Below are positions 18,947-27,620 of a stretch of DNA of 64,000 nt, one piece after another. The DNA is taken from positions 8,220-72,219 of the forward strand of contig NZ_RXIZ01000004.1 of NCBI RefSeq assembly GCF_003987855.1, given 5' to 3'. The notes under the pieces were generated by a model. The model had not been told where the DNA came from, searched no databases, and saw only the letters and a program-made list of their open reading frames with translations. This DNA is from Hyphomicrobium sp. Its GTDB lineage: Bacteria > Pseudomonadota > Alphaproteobacteria > Rhizobiales > Hyphomicrobiaceae. The translations under genes were made by a program, and so were the position numbers. Each line of letters opens with the position of its first letter. The first letter of the stretch is position 1.

Positions 18947-18974
18947 AAAGAGCCGGAACAAGGTCCGGCTCTTT
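18947..18974. terminator. Bidirectional terminator, rhomboid / OxlT-like genes
   Basis: Perfect 11-bp stem AAAGAGCCGGA/TCCGGCTCTTT with a 6-base loop, A-rich on one side and T-rich on the other, between two converging genes. Confidence 0.9.
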
Positions 18975-18998
18975 GCGATTTCAAGGCACTTCGCAAAT

Positions 18999-20273
18999 TT
19001 AAACCCGCTGAGCCATCCGTCTGCGCAGTGGCCCCAGCACGAGGATGGCAAGCACCGCCGCGAGAATGTTCATCGCCGCCGCCGTATAAAACACTGCATG
19101 CCAGCTCCCCGTCGCCTTCGTCAGCAGGCTTGAGAAGGGTACGAGCAGAGACGCCGTGCCCTTCGCGGTATAAAGCAAACCCGCGTTGGTCGTGGCGAAC
19201 TTCGATCCGAAGGTGTCGCCGCACGTCGCCGGGAAAAGGCTGTAGATCTCGCCCCAAGCGAAAAATACGAGGCCCGTCAGCAGAACGAAGAGAACGGGAT
19301 CGTGTCCCAGATGCGCCAGCGACAACAGCCCGAGACCTTCGATACCGAAAGCTATGAACATCGTCGTCTCTCGCCCGATCTTATCGGACACCCAACCGAA
19401 GAACGGCCGCGTGATACCGTTGAGAACGCGATCGAGGGAAAGCGCAAACGTCAGCGCTGGCAGGGTAATGCCGACGAGCGACACCGGGATATCCGCGACT
19501 TTGAAATCCTTCGCGATCGGCGCGAGCTGCGCGGTTGCCATTAGGCCGCCGGCCGCCATCATCACGAACATGAGATACATGACCCAGAAGACGGGTGTCT
19601 TCAGCATCTCGAAGGGAGCGAACGAGCGTTTCGCCGACACGAGCACCGCTCGCGACTCCAGCGCTTCTTTCGACGGCGAGCGCAACAGGAACGAGGCAAT
19701 GACGATGACGACGCCCTGCAGCACCCCAAAGTAGAGGAAGGCAGTCTCATATCCGCGCGATGCGATGAGCATCGAGATCGGAATGATCGTCAGCGCTGAA
19801 CCCATGCCGAAACCGGCTGCGGTAATACCGGCTGCAAGTCCGCGACGATCCGGAAACCACTTGAGCGCATTGCCGACACATGTGCCGTAGACAGCCCCAG
19901 CACCGATGCCGCCGATCGCCTGCGCGACATAGAGCAGCGTGAGCGAATCGGCGAAGGAATTGAGAATCCAGGACAGCCCAACCATGATGCCGCCGAACAG
20001 CACGAGCGGCCGCGGCCCCAAGCGATCTTCCAGATACCCTTCGAACGGGATGAGCCACGTCTCAGTTAGAATGAAGATCGTAAATGCCCACTGGATAGCG
20101 GCCATTTCCCAACCGAACTTGGAGGCGATCGGATTAACAAAGAGCGTCCATCCATATTGCAGGTTGGCGATCATCGTCATGCACAAGACGCCGAGGGCAA
20201 GCTGCAGCCAACGGCTGGTCGCTGACGTCGCAATGCTTGATGCCGGGGCACGTGACCCCGCGTCGATAGTCAT
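18999..20273 (-). CDS. Oxalate/formate antiporter-type MFS transporter (OxlT-like)
   Basis: About 424 residues with 12 predicted membrane helices. The opening after a short polar N-terminus (LQLALGVLCMTMIANLQYGWTLFVNPI) and the segments GGIGAGAVYGTCVGNALKWFPDRRG and WGEIYSLFPATCGDTFG match the oxalate/formate antiporter branch of the MFS. It would take up oxalate in exchange for formate or act as an uptake carrier. The ATG at 20273 after GAGGGGG is preferred to a TTG nine bases earlier. It is divergent from a PanE-type gene and an oxalate-CoA ligase gene, which supports an oxalate role. Confidence 0.88.
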   Translation of the reverse strand: MTIDAGSRAPASSIATSATSRWLQLALGVLCMTMIANLQYGWTLFVNPIASKFGWEMAAIQWAFTIFILTETWLIPFEGYLEDRLGPRPLVLFGGIMVGLSWILNSFADSLTLLYVAQAIGGIGAGAVYGTCVGNALKWFPDRRGLAAGITAAGFGMGSALTIIPISMLIASRGYETAFLYFGVLQGVVIVIASFLLRSPSKEALESRAVLVSAKRSFAPFEMLKTPVFWVMYLMFVMMAAGGLMATAQLAPIAKDFKVADIPVSLVGITLPALTFALSLDRVLNGITRPFFGWVSDKIGRETTMFIAFGIEGLGLLSLAHLGHDPVLFVLLTGLVFFAWGEIYSLFPATCGDTFGSKFATTNAGLLYTAKGTASLLVPFSSLLTKATGSWHAVFYTAAAMNILAAVLAILVLGPLRRRMAQRV

Positions 20274-20434
20274 CCTTGGCAACCCCCTCGGACTTGTATT
20301 TGTTTTTCATTTCGCACTAAAAGCGCTGCGCACATAAAACGTGAAAAAACACATTCGACAAGTGCAGCGATAAAGCGAAGCGCCAACAAAGTTTTCTTGC
20401 TGCAACGCCACATGAAATCGAGGGACGAAACTAA

Positions 20435-21439
20435 ATGAAAATTTGCGTCGTTGGCGCGGGCGGAATTGGCGGCCTGCTTGCCGCGCGCCTTGCGCAATCC
20501 GGCGAAGATGTCACCGTCATTGCGCGCGGTCCCCACCTTGCGGCGATCCGTGCCAATGGTTTGAAGCTCATCGAAGAGGACCGCACCGAGAACGTGTCGA
20601 AGATCGCCGCGACCGACAAGATCGGCGAGGTGTCGGAGCAAGATCTCGTTATTCTCGGAATGAAAGCGCACCAGGTTGCAGCGGTCGTCCGTGAGCTTCC
20701 CGCGATGTATGGTCGCGAGACGGCTGTGCTCACGGCTCAGAACGGAATCCCGTGGTGGTACTTCATGCGCGTCGGCGGCCCTCATGAGAACCGCCGTCTC
20801 GAAAGCGTCGATCCCGGTGGCGTCATCGCTGACAACTTGCCTGCCGAACGGGTGCTTGGCAGCGTGGTGTATCCGGCAGCCGAAATTACCGAGCCGGGCG
20901 TTATTAAGCATATCGAGGGAAATCGGTTTTCGATTGCCGAGATCGATAACTCCAAATCGGAACGCGTTACGCGCGTGTCGGATGCGTTGCAAAAAGCCGG
21001 GTTCAAAGCGCCAGTGGTCTCCGATATTCGCGCCGAAATCTGGACCAAGCTCTGGGGCAACTTGAGCTTCAATCCGATCAGCGCACTGACACATGCAACG
21101 CTGGAGGACATCTGCAGGTTTCAACCCACCCGCGACGCCGCCGCCCGCATGATGCGCGAAGCCCAGGCCGTGGGCGAGGCGCTCGGCATCCGCTTCCGCA
21201 TACCGCTCGAAAAGCGCATCGCCGGCGCTGAAGCCGTTGGCCCGCACAAGACTTCGATGCTCCAGGATATCGAAGCCGGACGCGGCATCGAAGCCGACGC
21301 GCTGATCGGCTCGGTCATCGAACTGGGACAAGTCGCAAACGTACCGACACCTCAGATCGAAACGGTTTACGCCTGCGTGAAATTGCTTGCCGCGACCCTG
21401 GCGCGCGAGGGCGGACGTTTGAAAGTCGAAAAAGCTTGA
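20435..21439 (+). CDS. panE: PanE-family reductase, probable oxalyl-CoA reductase
   Basis: A 334-residue ketopantoate-reductase-fold enzyme: NADP-binding MKICVVGAGGIGGLLAARLA, the IWTKLWGNLSFNPISAL helix with the conserved Lys, and a complete C-terminal helical domain. By sequence alone it is a 2-dehydropantoate 2-reductase. In Methylobacterium the paralogue PanE2 reduces oxalyl-CoA to glyoxylate, and here the gene sits between an OxlT-type transporter and an oxalate-CoA ligase. I therefore infer the oxalyl-CoA role rather than pantothenate synthesis. It is somewhat longer than typical PanE (~300). GAGGGA lies nine bases before the ATG. Confidence 0.85.
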   Translation: MKICVVGAGGIGGLLAARLAQSGEDVTVIARGPHLAAIRANGLKLIEEDRTENVSKIAATDKIGEVSEQDLVILGMKAHQVAAVVRELPAMYGRETAVLTAQNGIPWWYFMRVGGPHENRRLESVDPGGVIADNLPAERVLGSVVYPAAEITEPGVIKHIEGNRFSIAEIDNSKSERVTRVSDALQKAGFKAPVVSDIRAEIWTKLWGNLSFNPISALTHATLEDICRFQPTRDAAARMMREAQAVGEALGIRFRIPLEKRIAGAEAVGPHKTSMLQDIEAGRGIEADALIGSVIELGQVANVPTPQIETVYACVKLLAATLAREGGRLKVEKA

Positions 21440-21478
21440 AGATGCCGCGAAGGCGCGGGCACGGAGATTGAGAGACCG

Positions 21479-22999
21479 ATGGCAACGACGACGACACTTC
21501 ATCAACTCCTGAACGCCGGGGCCGATGCCGCTCCTGCGATTCGCGCGTCCGGCGTCCCGCCGCTCACCTATGCCGCTTTTCGAAATCTGGTCGCACACAC
21601 GATCGATCAGTTGAACAGCTTTGGCATCGGCCGAGGCGATCGCGTCGCCATCGTTCTTCCGAACGGACCCGAAATGGCGACGTCGTTCGTGGCCGTCGCA
21701 TCGGCCGCGACTGCCGCGCCGCTCAATCCTGCCTACCGCCATGATGAGTTCGACTTCTACATGTCGGATATCAACACCAAGGCTCTGATCGTCGAGGAGG
21801 GCAGCACCTCTCCCGCGGTGCGTGTCGCTGAAGAACGCGGCATCATGTGCATCACGCTGAAGCTCGATTCGCAGAATGGTGCCGGCGCGTTCACGCTCAC
21901 CGCCTCCGGGTCAGGAACGCCCCCGTCTCAAACCGGCGCCGCTGAGAGCGGCGACATCGCGCTGATCCTCCACACGTCAGGCACAACGTCTCGTCCAAAG
22001 ATCGTTCCCCTGAGCCATCGCAACGTGGCGGCATCCGCTGGAAACATCGCGACCGCTTTAGGCCTGACCGCCGACGACCGGGCGCTGAACATTATGCCGC
22101 TCTTTCATATTCATGGATTGATTGCCGGCGTTCTCGCGCCGCTGTCTCGCGGAGGCTCGATCTTCTGCACGCCGGGCTTCAACGCGCTGAAGTTCTTCCA
22201 TGCGATGGATGAAGCCGCACCGACTTGGTACACGGGCGTGCCGACGATGCACCAGGCGATCCTCTCGCGCGCCAGCCACAATCAGGAGATCATCGCCCGT
22301 CACAAGCTGCGGTTCATCCGCTCTTCTTCGTCGTCGTTGCCGCCGCAGGTTTTGAGCGAACTCGAAGCAACCTTCAACGCGCCGGTGGTCGAAGCCTACG
22401 GCATGACGGAAGCAGCCCACCAGATGGCGTCGAACCCGATCGGCGCCAAGCGCAAACCGGGCACGGTCGGCATCGCCGCGGGACCGGAAGTTGCCATCAT
22501 GGATACGGACGGCAATTTGTTGAAGGCTGGAGAGATCGGTGAAATCGTCATTCGCGGTGCCAACGTCACCGGCGGCTACGAGAACAATGCGAAAGCGAAC
22601 GGCGAAGCCTTCACCAATGGTTGGTTCCGCACCGGCGATCAGGGCACCATCGACGCGGATGGCTACATCACGATCACCGGCCGCCTGAAGGAAATCATCA
22701 ATCGCGGCGGCGAGAAAGTTTCACCGCGCGAAGTCGATGAAGTCCTGATGGATCATCCTGCCGTGTTGCAGGTCGTCACGTTTGCCATCCCGCACGACAA
22801 ACTCGGTGAGGACGTCGCCGCAGCCGTCGTCCTTCGCGAAGGCCAGGAGGCGACCGAACGGGAATTGCGCGACTTCGCCAACGAGCACCTCGCGCATTAC
22901 AAGGTCCCGCGCAAAATCCTGTTGTTGCCGGAGATCCCGAAAGGCGCGACGGGCAAGCTGCAGCGCATTGGCCTTGCGCAGAAGCTCGGGCTCGCCTGA
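21479..22999 (+). CDS. Oxalate-CoA ligase (ANL superfamily)
   Basis: A 506-residue adenylate-forming ligase. P-loop: ILHTSGTTSRPKIVPLSH; HGLIAGVLAPL; adenine-site EAYGMTEAAHQMASNPIG; GWFRTGDQGTIDADGY; hinge LKEIINRGGEKVSPREVDEVL; catalytic Lys in PKGATGKLQRIG. The HQMASN and KRKPGTVG phrases closely follow yeast Pcs60 and plant AAE3, which are oxalyl-CoA synthetases, rather than acetyl- or long-chain ligases. It would convert oxalate, ATP and CoA to oxalyl-CoA for the neighbouring reductase. It lies 39 bases after panE on the same strand, probably one operon. Confidence 0.9.
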   Translation: MATTTTLHQLLNAGADAAPAIRASGVPPLTYAAFRNLVAHTIDQLNSFGIGRGDRVAIVLPNGPEMATSFVAVASAATAAPLNPAYRHDEFDFYMSDINTKALIVEEGSTSPAVRVAEERGIMCITLKLDSQNGAGAFTLTASGSGTPPSQTGAAESGDIALILHTSGTTSRPKIVPLSHRNVAASAGNIATALGLTADDRALNIMPLFHIHGLIAGVLAPLSRGGSIFCTPGFNALKFFHAMDEAAPTWYTGVPTMHQAILSRASHNQEIIARHKLRFIRSSSSSLPPQVLSELEATFNAPVVEAYGMTEAAHQMASNPIGAKRKPGTVGIAAGPEVAIMDTDGNLLKAGEIGEIVIRGANVTGGYENNAKANGEAFTNGWFRTGDQGTIDADGYITITGRLKEIINRGGEKVSPREVDEVLMDHPAVLQVVTFAIPHDKLGEDVAAAVVLREGQEATERELRDFANEHLAHYKVPRKILLLPEIPKGATGKLQRIGLAQKLGLA

Positions 23000-23027
23000 G
23001 CTTCCCCCGCATTAAAACCCAAAAACG

Positions 23028-23057
23028 AAAACGCCCGGACAACATGCCGGGCGTTTT
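23028..23057. terminator. Bidirectional terminator, ligase / MHS transporter genes
   Basis: Perfect 11-bp stem AAAACGCCCGG/CCGGGCGTTTT with an 8-base loop between two converging genes. Confidence 0.92.
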
Positions 23058-23081
23058 GTTAAGCGGTGAAAAGCGCCGCCG

Positions 23082-24386
23082 CTACTGAAGTTGGCGGCTG
23101 AGGCCAAGCGCAAGAAGCGTGCAGACGGCGCCCGACAGCAGATAGAGACCCGCAGCCATCAGTCCGAAGTGGCTCGACAGCCAGAGCGCAACGAATGGGG
23201 CGAACCCGGCGCCGAAAAGCCAGGCGAGATCGGCTGTGAAAGCTGAGCCGGTGTAGCGGTAGACCTTCGCAAAATTCTCAGCGAGCGTGCCGGATGATTG
23301 TCCGAACGACAAGCCGAGGAGAATGAAGCCGAGCACCATGAAGGCCACTTCGCCGGCATCTCCGCCGCTGAGGAGCTGAGGCGCGAAGCCGCTGAACACG
23401 GCGATCACGGCAGCGGTCGCAAACAGCAGGTTTCGGCGGCCGACGAGATCGGCGACGTATCCCGACAGCACGATCGTGATGAGACCGACGATGGCGCCGA
23501 TAAGCTCGATGACAAGGAAGCGCGCCGGGCTCTGGTTCGTATAGAGGAACACCCACGACAGCGGAAAAACCGTGACCATGTGGAACAGCGCGAAGCTCGC
23601 CAGCGGCGTGAACGCGCCAAGCACCACATGCAGCCCTTCATGTCTCATCGTCTCGCTGATGGGCTTGGGCTCCAGTTCCCGCTTGCCGAAGTGTTCAACA
23701 TATTCAGGCGTATCGACCATGCGCAGACGGGCGAAGAGAGCGACGACGTTGATCGCGAACGCGACGAAGAACGGATAGCGCCAGCCCCAATCGAGGAAGT
23801 CCTCGCTCGACAGGTTCGAAGCGAAGTAGGCAAAGAGCGCGGCAGCCACCATCAGACCGAGTGGCGCGCCAAGCTGAGGGATCATCGCGTACCAGCCGCG
23901 GCGGTTCGGCGGCGCGTTCATCGCGAGAAGCGACGGCAGGCCGTCCCATTCGCCGCCGAGCGCCAATCCCTGCCCCGTGCGGAAGACCGCGAGCAACAGC
24001 GCCGATACCCATCCGATCTGCTCGTAGCCGGGCAAGAAGGCGATCGCGACGGTACAGGTTCCGAGCAGAAAGAGCGTAATTGTGAGTTTCACGCTGCGGC
24101 CGTAGCTGCGATCGATGGCCATGAAGACGCCGGTGCCGATCGGGCGCGCAATGAAAGCCAGCGCAAAGATCGCGAACGAATAGAGGGTTCCCGTCAGCGG
24201 ATCGAGATGCGGAAACACCAGCTTCGGGAATACGATCACCGAAGCAATTGCGTAGACGAAAAAGTCGAAGAACTCCGACGTACGTCCGATGATGACGCCA
24301 ATCGCGATTTCGCCCGGGCTGACGTCGCCATGTCCGCTATGCGCTGAACGCCCATTCCGTTCGAATGTGGCTGAGGCTCCACTCAT
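23082..24386 (-). CDS. MHS-family MFS transporter (ProP/ShiA-like)
   Basis: A 434-residue 12-helix protein. It has the metabolite:H+ symporter signatures: SEFFDFFVYAIASVIVFPKL in helix 1, FARPIG-like ALAFIARPIGTGVFMAIDR, and RTGQGLALGGEWDGLPSLL. Relatives carry alpha-ketoglutarate, citrate, shikimate or proline/betaine; the substrate cannot be read from the sequence. It converges on the oxalate-CoA ligase gene and might carry a related acid, but that is only proximity. No sign of truncation. Confidence 0.9.
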   Translation of the reverse strand: MSGASATFERNGRSAHSGHGDVSPGEIAIGVIIGRTSEFFDFFVYAIASVIVFPKLVFPHLDPLTGTLYSFAIFALAFIARPIGTGVFMAIDRSYGRSVKLTITLFLLGTCTVAIAFLPGYEQIGWVSALLLAVFRTGQGLALGGEWDGLPSLLAMNAPPNRRGWYAMIPQLGAPLGLMVAAALFAYFASNLSSEDFLDWGWRYPFFVAFAINVVALFARLRMVDTPEYVEHFGKRELEPKPISETMRHEGLHVVLGAFTPLASFALFHMVTVFPLSWVFLYTNQSPARFLVIELIGAIVGLITIVLSGYVADLVGRRNLLFATAAVIAVFSGFAPQLLSGGDAGEVAFMVLGFILLGLSFGQSSGTLAENFAKVYRYTGSAFTADLAWLFGAGFAPFVALWLSSHFGLMAAGLYLLSGAVCTLLALGLSRQLQ

Positions 24387-24919
24387 CGGCCGTTCCGCTC
24401 CTTGAATAGATCAACGGGCAGCGTGCAACGTCTCGCGAGCCCTCTTTTTAGCTTCTTGTCCCGGCATTATCCATGAGGGCATTGGGCAAATTGTCCAACG
24501 TGCCGATGCCGCAGCGCATACGCTCTCGTGCGCCGCGGATCGAAAGCCGGACCCGGACGGCTTTGGCTTATTGGCGATGATCGCCTCAGCAGTCCTGGGA
24601 AGCGCCGCCCGCGAGTGACGAGTTGGCGGCCGCAGGTGCAGCGTCGAGGCCGCGGCGGCGCAGCCATGTCCCGTCCAGCCATCGATGTCGAGGGTGGGAA
24701 AGCTTGTAAATCAACAGCCGTGCACGCTCGGACCAGCTCGGACCGACCTCAATCAATACGCGGCGTCTCTGATAGCGCAGGGGAAGCATCAACTTGTCTC
24801 TCAGACGATGCACCAAATTTAGGAGAGGCGATTTAAAACCCCATTCCGAAGATCGTCGGGATTTTACGCATCGACCGCCTATTCTCCGAGGTGGCACAGA
24901 CTAGACGGCCGCCGGTCGG
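24387..24919. other. Weakly coding interval
   Basis: About 530 bases. A minus-strand frame at 24586-24897 could give a short basic protein (RRVLIEVGPSWSERARLLIY region) but has no clear ribosome-binding site, no signal peptide and overlaps an open frame on the other strand. I do not call a gene here. No hairpin or repeat stands out. Confidence 0.4.
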
Positions 24920-25201
24920 TTAACGGTTGCTGTCGCGCTGCTCGGACGGGGGCTGCGGAGGCGGAACCTGGAGCGGCAGATCGTCGCCGCTCTGTTCATC
25001 TTTCCCGAAGTCGCGGTGGTGTGCGTTGCCCCGCTCGATCGGCCGTACCGGCGCTGTAGCGTAGGCCTTTTCAGCTTGCTCCTGGATTCGGATGCTCTCA
25101 GGAACCGAATCCGCCAACGAAAGCGCGGCCAGGGATGAAATACCCGCTCCGGCCATCGTGATCATAAGACAACCGCGCCAAATGTTGCTGAGACGCCGCA
25201 T
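24920..25201 (-). CDS. Small exported protein of unknown function
   Basis: A 93-residue protein with a signal peptide (MRRLSNIWRGCLMITMAGAG... to about ALSLADS) and a charged, Pro/Gln-rich mature part (PLQVPPPQPPSEQRDSNR at the end). GAGGAG lies eight bases before the ATG, which supports it being real. No domain was recognised. Its start diverges from the small membrane ORF at 25450. Confidence 0.55.
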   Translation of the reverse strand: MRRLSNIWRGCLMITMAGAGISSLAALSLADSVPESIRIQEQAEKAYATAPVRPIERGNAHHRDFGKDEQSGDDLPLQVPPPQPPSEQRDSNR

Positions 25202-25449
25202 CTATGAAGCTCCTCAACCCTCGGAAGACTTCTACCGTCTGCCGCCCAAATTACGCGAAAGAGCTGGATTATTCAAACGGATCGGTCATTTCCGAACGTT
25301 ATTTTGATGTCATTGGTAAGCGCGCCCAGGGGAGATACGAACCTTCACCAAACATCAACGAACTCTCCCTTGAGTTCGCCCGGCCTTTGAAAATGCGACT
25401 AAAGTTTTTTGCATACTGGCTTCAAAACTCTTCCAATTTGAATCGATCG

Positions 25450-25575
25450 ATGTCCAATTTTCCAGATCCTCCAGACAAGCGCCAACGTCCGCCGGCAAGC
25501 AGTCCGGTTTTGCTGGCGCTTCTCTGCGCTGTTCTAGTTGCGCTTGCCACCTGGACGATTTTTCTCGTCCGCTGA
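25450..25575 (+). CDS. Small single-span membrane protein
   Basis: A 41-residue ORF: a Pro-rich polar start (MSNFPDPPDKRQRPPASSP) then one hydrophobic helix (VLLALLCAVLVALATWTIFLV) ending in Arg. A longer in-frame start at 25204 exists, but that N-terminal part has no coding look. The TM design is typical of small inner membrane proteins. No clear ribosome-binding site; modest confidence. Confidence 0.4.
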   Translation: MSNFPDPPDKRQRPPASSPVLLALLCAVLVALATWTIFLVR

Positions 25576-25675
25576 GAGTGCGAGGCCGCACGTTTTTTGC
25601 GGCGCGTTCTCGCTTGCGGCGAACCGGTCAGACCCCATGTACGTTTCAGGTGGCCGATATGAGGAGCGCCGGACC

Positions 25676-25939
25676 ATGAGCCCGATAACGAAAACTGTTT
25701 TGATCTTGGCGGTCACGTGCGCGGCATCGTTCGAGGCACAGGCGCAAACAACTGCAAATCCGCAAACGCAGGGTGGATCGGGTTCGATCATTCGTATGCC
25801 GCCGAGCACGGGTGCAAGCAGCGGCAACTCCGGCAACATTGCACCGGCGACGCCCTACTATCCCCCACCCGTTCGAAACCTCACAAATCCCGCGACTGGC
25901 TATCCTAGGTACGTCGCACCCAACGGGCAGCGGCGTTGA
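25676..25939 (+). CDS. Small periplasmic Pro/Gly/Ser-rich protein
   Basis: An 87-residue protein with a clear signal peptide (MSPITKTVLILAVTCAASFEAQAQ, cleavage after AQA). The mature part is low-complexity (TQGGSGSII, STGASSGNSGN) and ends YPRYVAPNGQRR. GAGGAG lies 9 bases before the ATG. Unknown function; such short disordered exported proteins are common in this order. Confidence 0.65.
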   Translation: MSPITKTVLILAVTCAASFEAQAQTTANPQTQGGSGSIIRMPPSTGASSGNSGNIAPATPYYPPPVRNLTNPATGYPRYVAPNGQRR

Positions 25940-26189
25940 GTTGATCCAGTCGCCTTTCATGCGCCTAGCGCATCGGCCGGCATACGCGAGCACGCATCGC
26001 ATTCTGTAGCGCCTGCTCGCGCGTCTCGCGGTTTGTCTTTCCCGACAACTTCACGATCCACGCGCTGAACTCGTTGAAACACCGGCTTCCTATTGCTCGA
26101 CAACTGGCTCAAAAAGGAGCCGCAGTTTCGCCGCCCTGATTCTCGCAGGGCGACGCGGAGCTGGAGCAACGACCAGGAAGGTGCCAGCA

Positions 26190-27617
26190 GTGAGCGCGCT
26201 CGATCTCGCCCGTATCCAATTCGGGTTCACGGTTTCCTTCCACATCCTTTTCCCGGCGATCACGATCGGGCTTGCGTCCTACCTCGCGGTACTCGAGGGC
26301 CTGTGGTTGGCAACGCGGGACGCGGTGTATCGCGACCTGTATCACTTCTGGTCGAAGGTGTTCGCCATCAACTTCGCGATGGGCGTCGTCTCCGGATTGG
26401 TGATGGCCTACGAGTTCGGCACCAACTGGAGCTACTTCACGGCCTTTGCCGGCGGCGTCACCGGTCCCCTGCTCACGTATGAGGTGCTTACCGCATTCTT
26501 TCTCGAAGCGGGATTTTTGGGCGTCATGCTATTCGGCTGGAACAAGGTGGGCCCTGGGCTGCACTTTTTTGCAACCTTGATGGTGGCGCTCGGCACGCTC
26601 GTTTCCGCTACCTGGATCTTGGCGTCCAACAGCTGGATGCAAACACCTCAAGGGTTCGAGATCGTTAACGGACGGGTCGTTCCTGTCGATTGGTTGAAGG
26701 TCATTTTTAATCCATCCTTCCCATATCGGCTCACCCACATGGTCTTGGCGTCGTTCTTGTCGACCGGCCTATTCGTCGGCGCGTCCGCTGCTTGGCATCT
26801 CCTGCGTGGCCGGTCGTCACCGCCGATCCGAACCATGCTTTCGATGGCGATGTGGTTGGTTGCAGCGCTCGCGCCGCTTCAGATCCTGGTCGGCGATCAA
26901 CATGGTCTCAACACCCTGAAATACCAGCCTGCCAAGATCGCGGCCATGGAAGGCCATTGGCAGAACACTCCGGGCGAAAGCGTGCCTCTCATCTTGTTCG
27001 GATGGCCGGATATGGCCGCCGAGACGACGAGATACGCGCTCGAGATTCCATATCTCGGCAGCCTCATCCTCACGCATAGTCTCGATGGCGTCATTCCTGG
27101 CCTCAAGGAATTCAAGCCCGAGGACCGACCGGATTCGACTGTCGTCTTCTGGACGTTCCGTATCATGGTCGGATTGGGAATGCTGATGCTCGCACTCGGC
27201 GCCTGGAGCCTGTGGCTGCGCTGGAAGAAAGACCTATTCTCCTCCGAGTTGTTCCTTCGCGCGGCACTGGCGATGGGACCTGCCGGACTGATCGCGCTGC
27301 TCGCTGGCTGGGTGACGACGGAGATGGGACGTCAGCCATGGGTCGTCTACGGCATCATGCGGACCAAGGACGCCGTCTCGAACCATTCCGCCCTCGCCAT
27401 TACGATTACGCTGACAGCTTTCATCATTCTCTACTTCGCCGTGTTCGGCATGGGCGTAGCGTACATGATGAAGGTCATCGCCAAGGGACCTGACGATGAT
27501 AGCGGCGGTGGTCAACCCGATCCGGAAACCGATCCGCACGTGCGCCCGGCCCGACCGTTGTCGGCCATCAAGACGCCCATGGATGCGCCGTCCTTTTCAA
27601 ATCTGCGGGGAGAGTGA
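26190..27617 (+). CDS. cydA: Cytochrome bd-type ubiquinol oxidase subunit I (CioA type)
   Basis: A 475-residue membrane subunit carrying haems b558, b595 and d. The N-terminus LARIQFGFTVSFHILFPAIT includes the first haem-ligand His, and GWVTTEMGRQPWVVYGIMRT is the signature before the last helices. The quinol-binding loop is short, as in cyanide-insensitive (CIO) oxidases. A GTG at 26190 is preferred to the GTG at 26181 because AGGAAGG lies at 26175-26181. It heads an operon with subunit II (3 bases apart) and a small DUF2474 subunit, giving a low-proton-yield terminal oxidase. Confidence 0.95.
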   Translation: MSALDLARIQFGFTVSFHILFPAITIGLASYLAVLEGLWLATRDAVYRDLYHFWSKVFAINFAMGVVSGLVMAYEFGTNWSYFTAFAGGVTGPLLTYEVLTAFFLEAGFLGVMLFGWNKVGPGLHFFATLMVALGTLVSATWILASNSWMQTPQGFEIVNGRVVPVDWLKVIFNPSFPYRLTHMVLASFLSTGLFVGASAAWHLLRGRSSPPIRTMLSMAMWLVAALAPLQILVGDQHGLNTLKYQPAKIAAMEGHWQNTPGESVPLILFGWPDMAAETTRYALEIPYLGSLILTHSLDGVIPGLKEFKPEDRPDSTVVFWTFRIMVGLGMLMLALGAWSLWLRWKKDLFSSELFLRAALAMGPAGLIALLAGWVTTEMGRQPWVVYGIMRTKDAVSNHSALAITITLTAFIILYFAVFGMGVAYMMKVIAKGPDDDSGGGQPDPETDPHVRPARPLSAIKTPMDAPSFSNLRGE

Positions 27618-27620
27618 GCC

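Noticed and set aside
20270-21742. Long open frame (490 codons) opposite the PanE-type gene
   Set aside because: Codon bias shadow; composition dominated by Arg/Ala/Asp and it crosses two real divergent starts.
23298-24347. 349-codon frame opposite the MHS transporter
   Set aside because: Charged low-quality sequence typical of the reverse complement of a membrane protein gene.
24586-24897. Possible 103-codon basic protein
   Set aside because: No ribosome site, overlapping frame on the other strand, no recognisable domain; listed only as a weakly coding interval.
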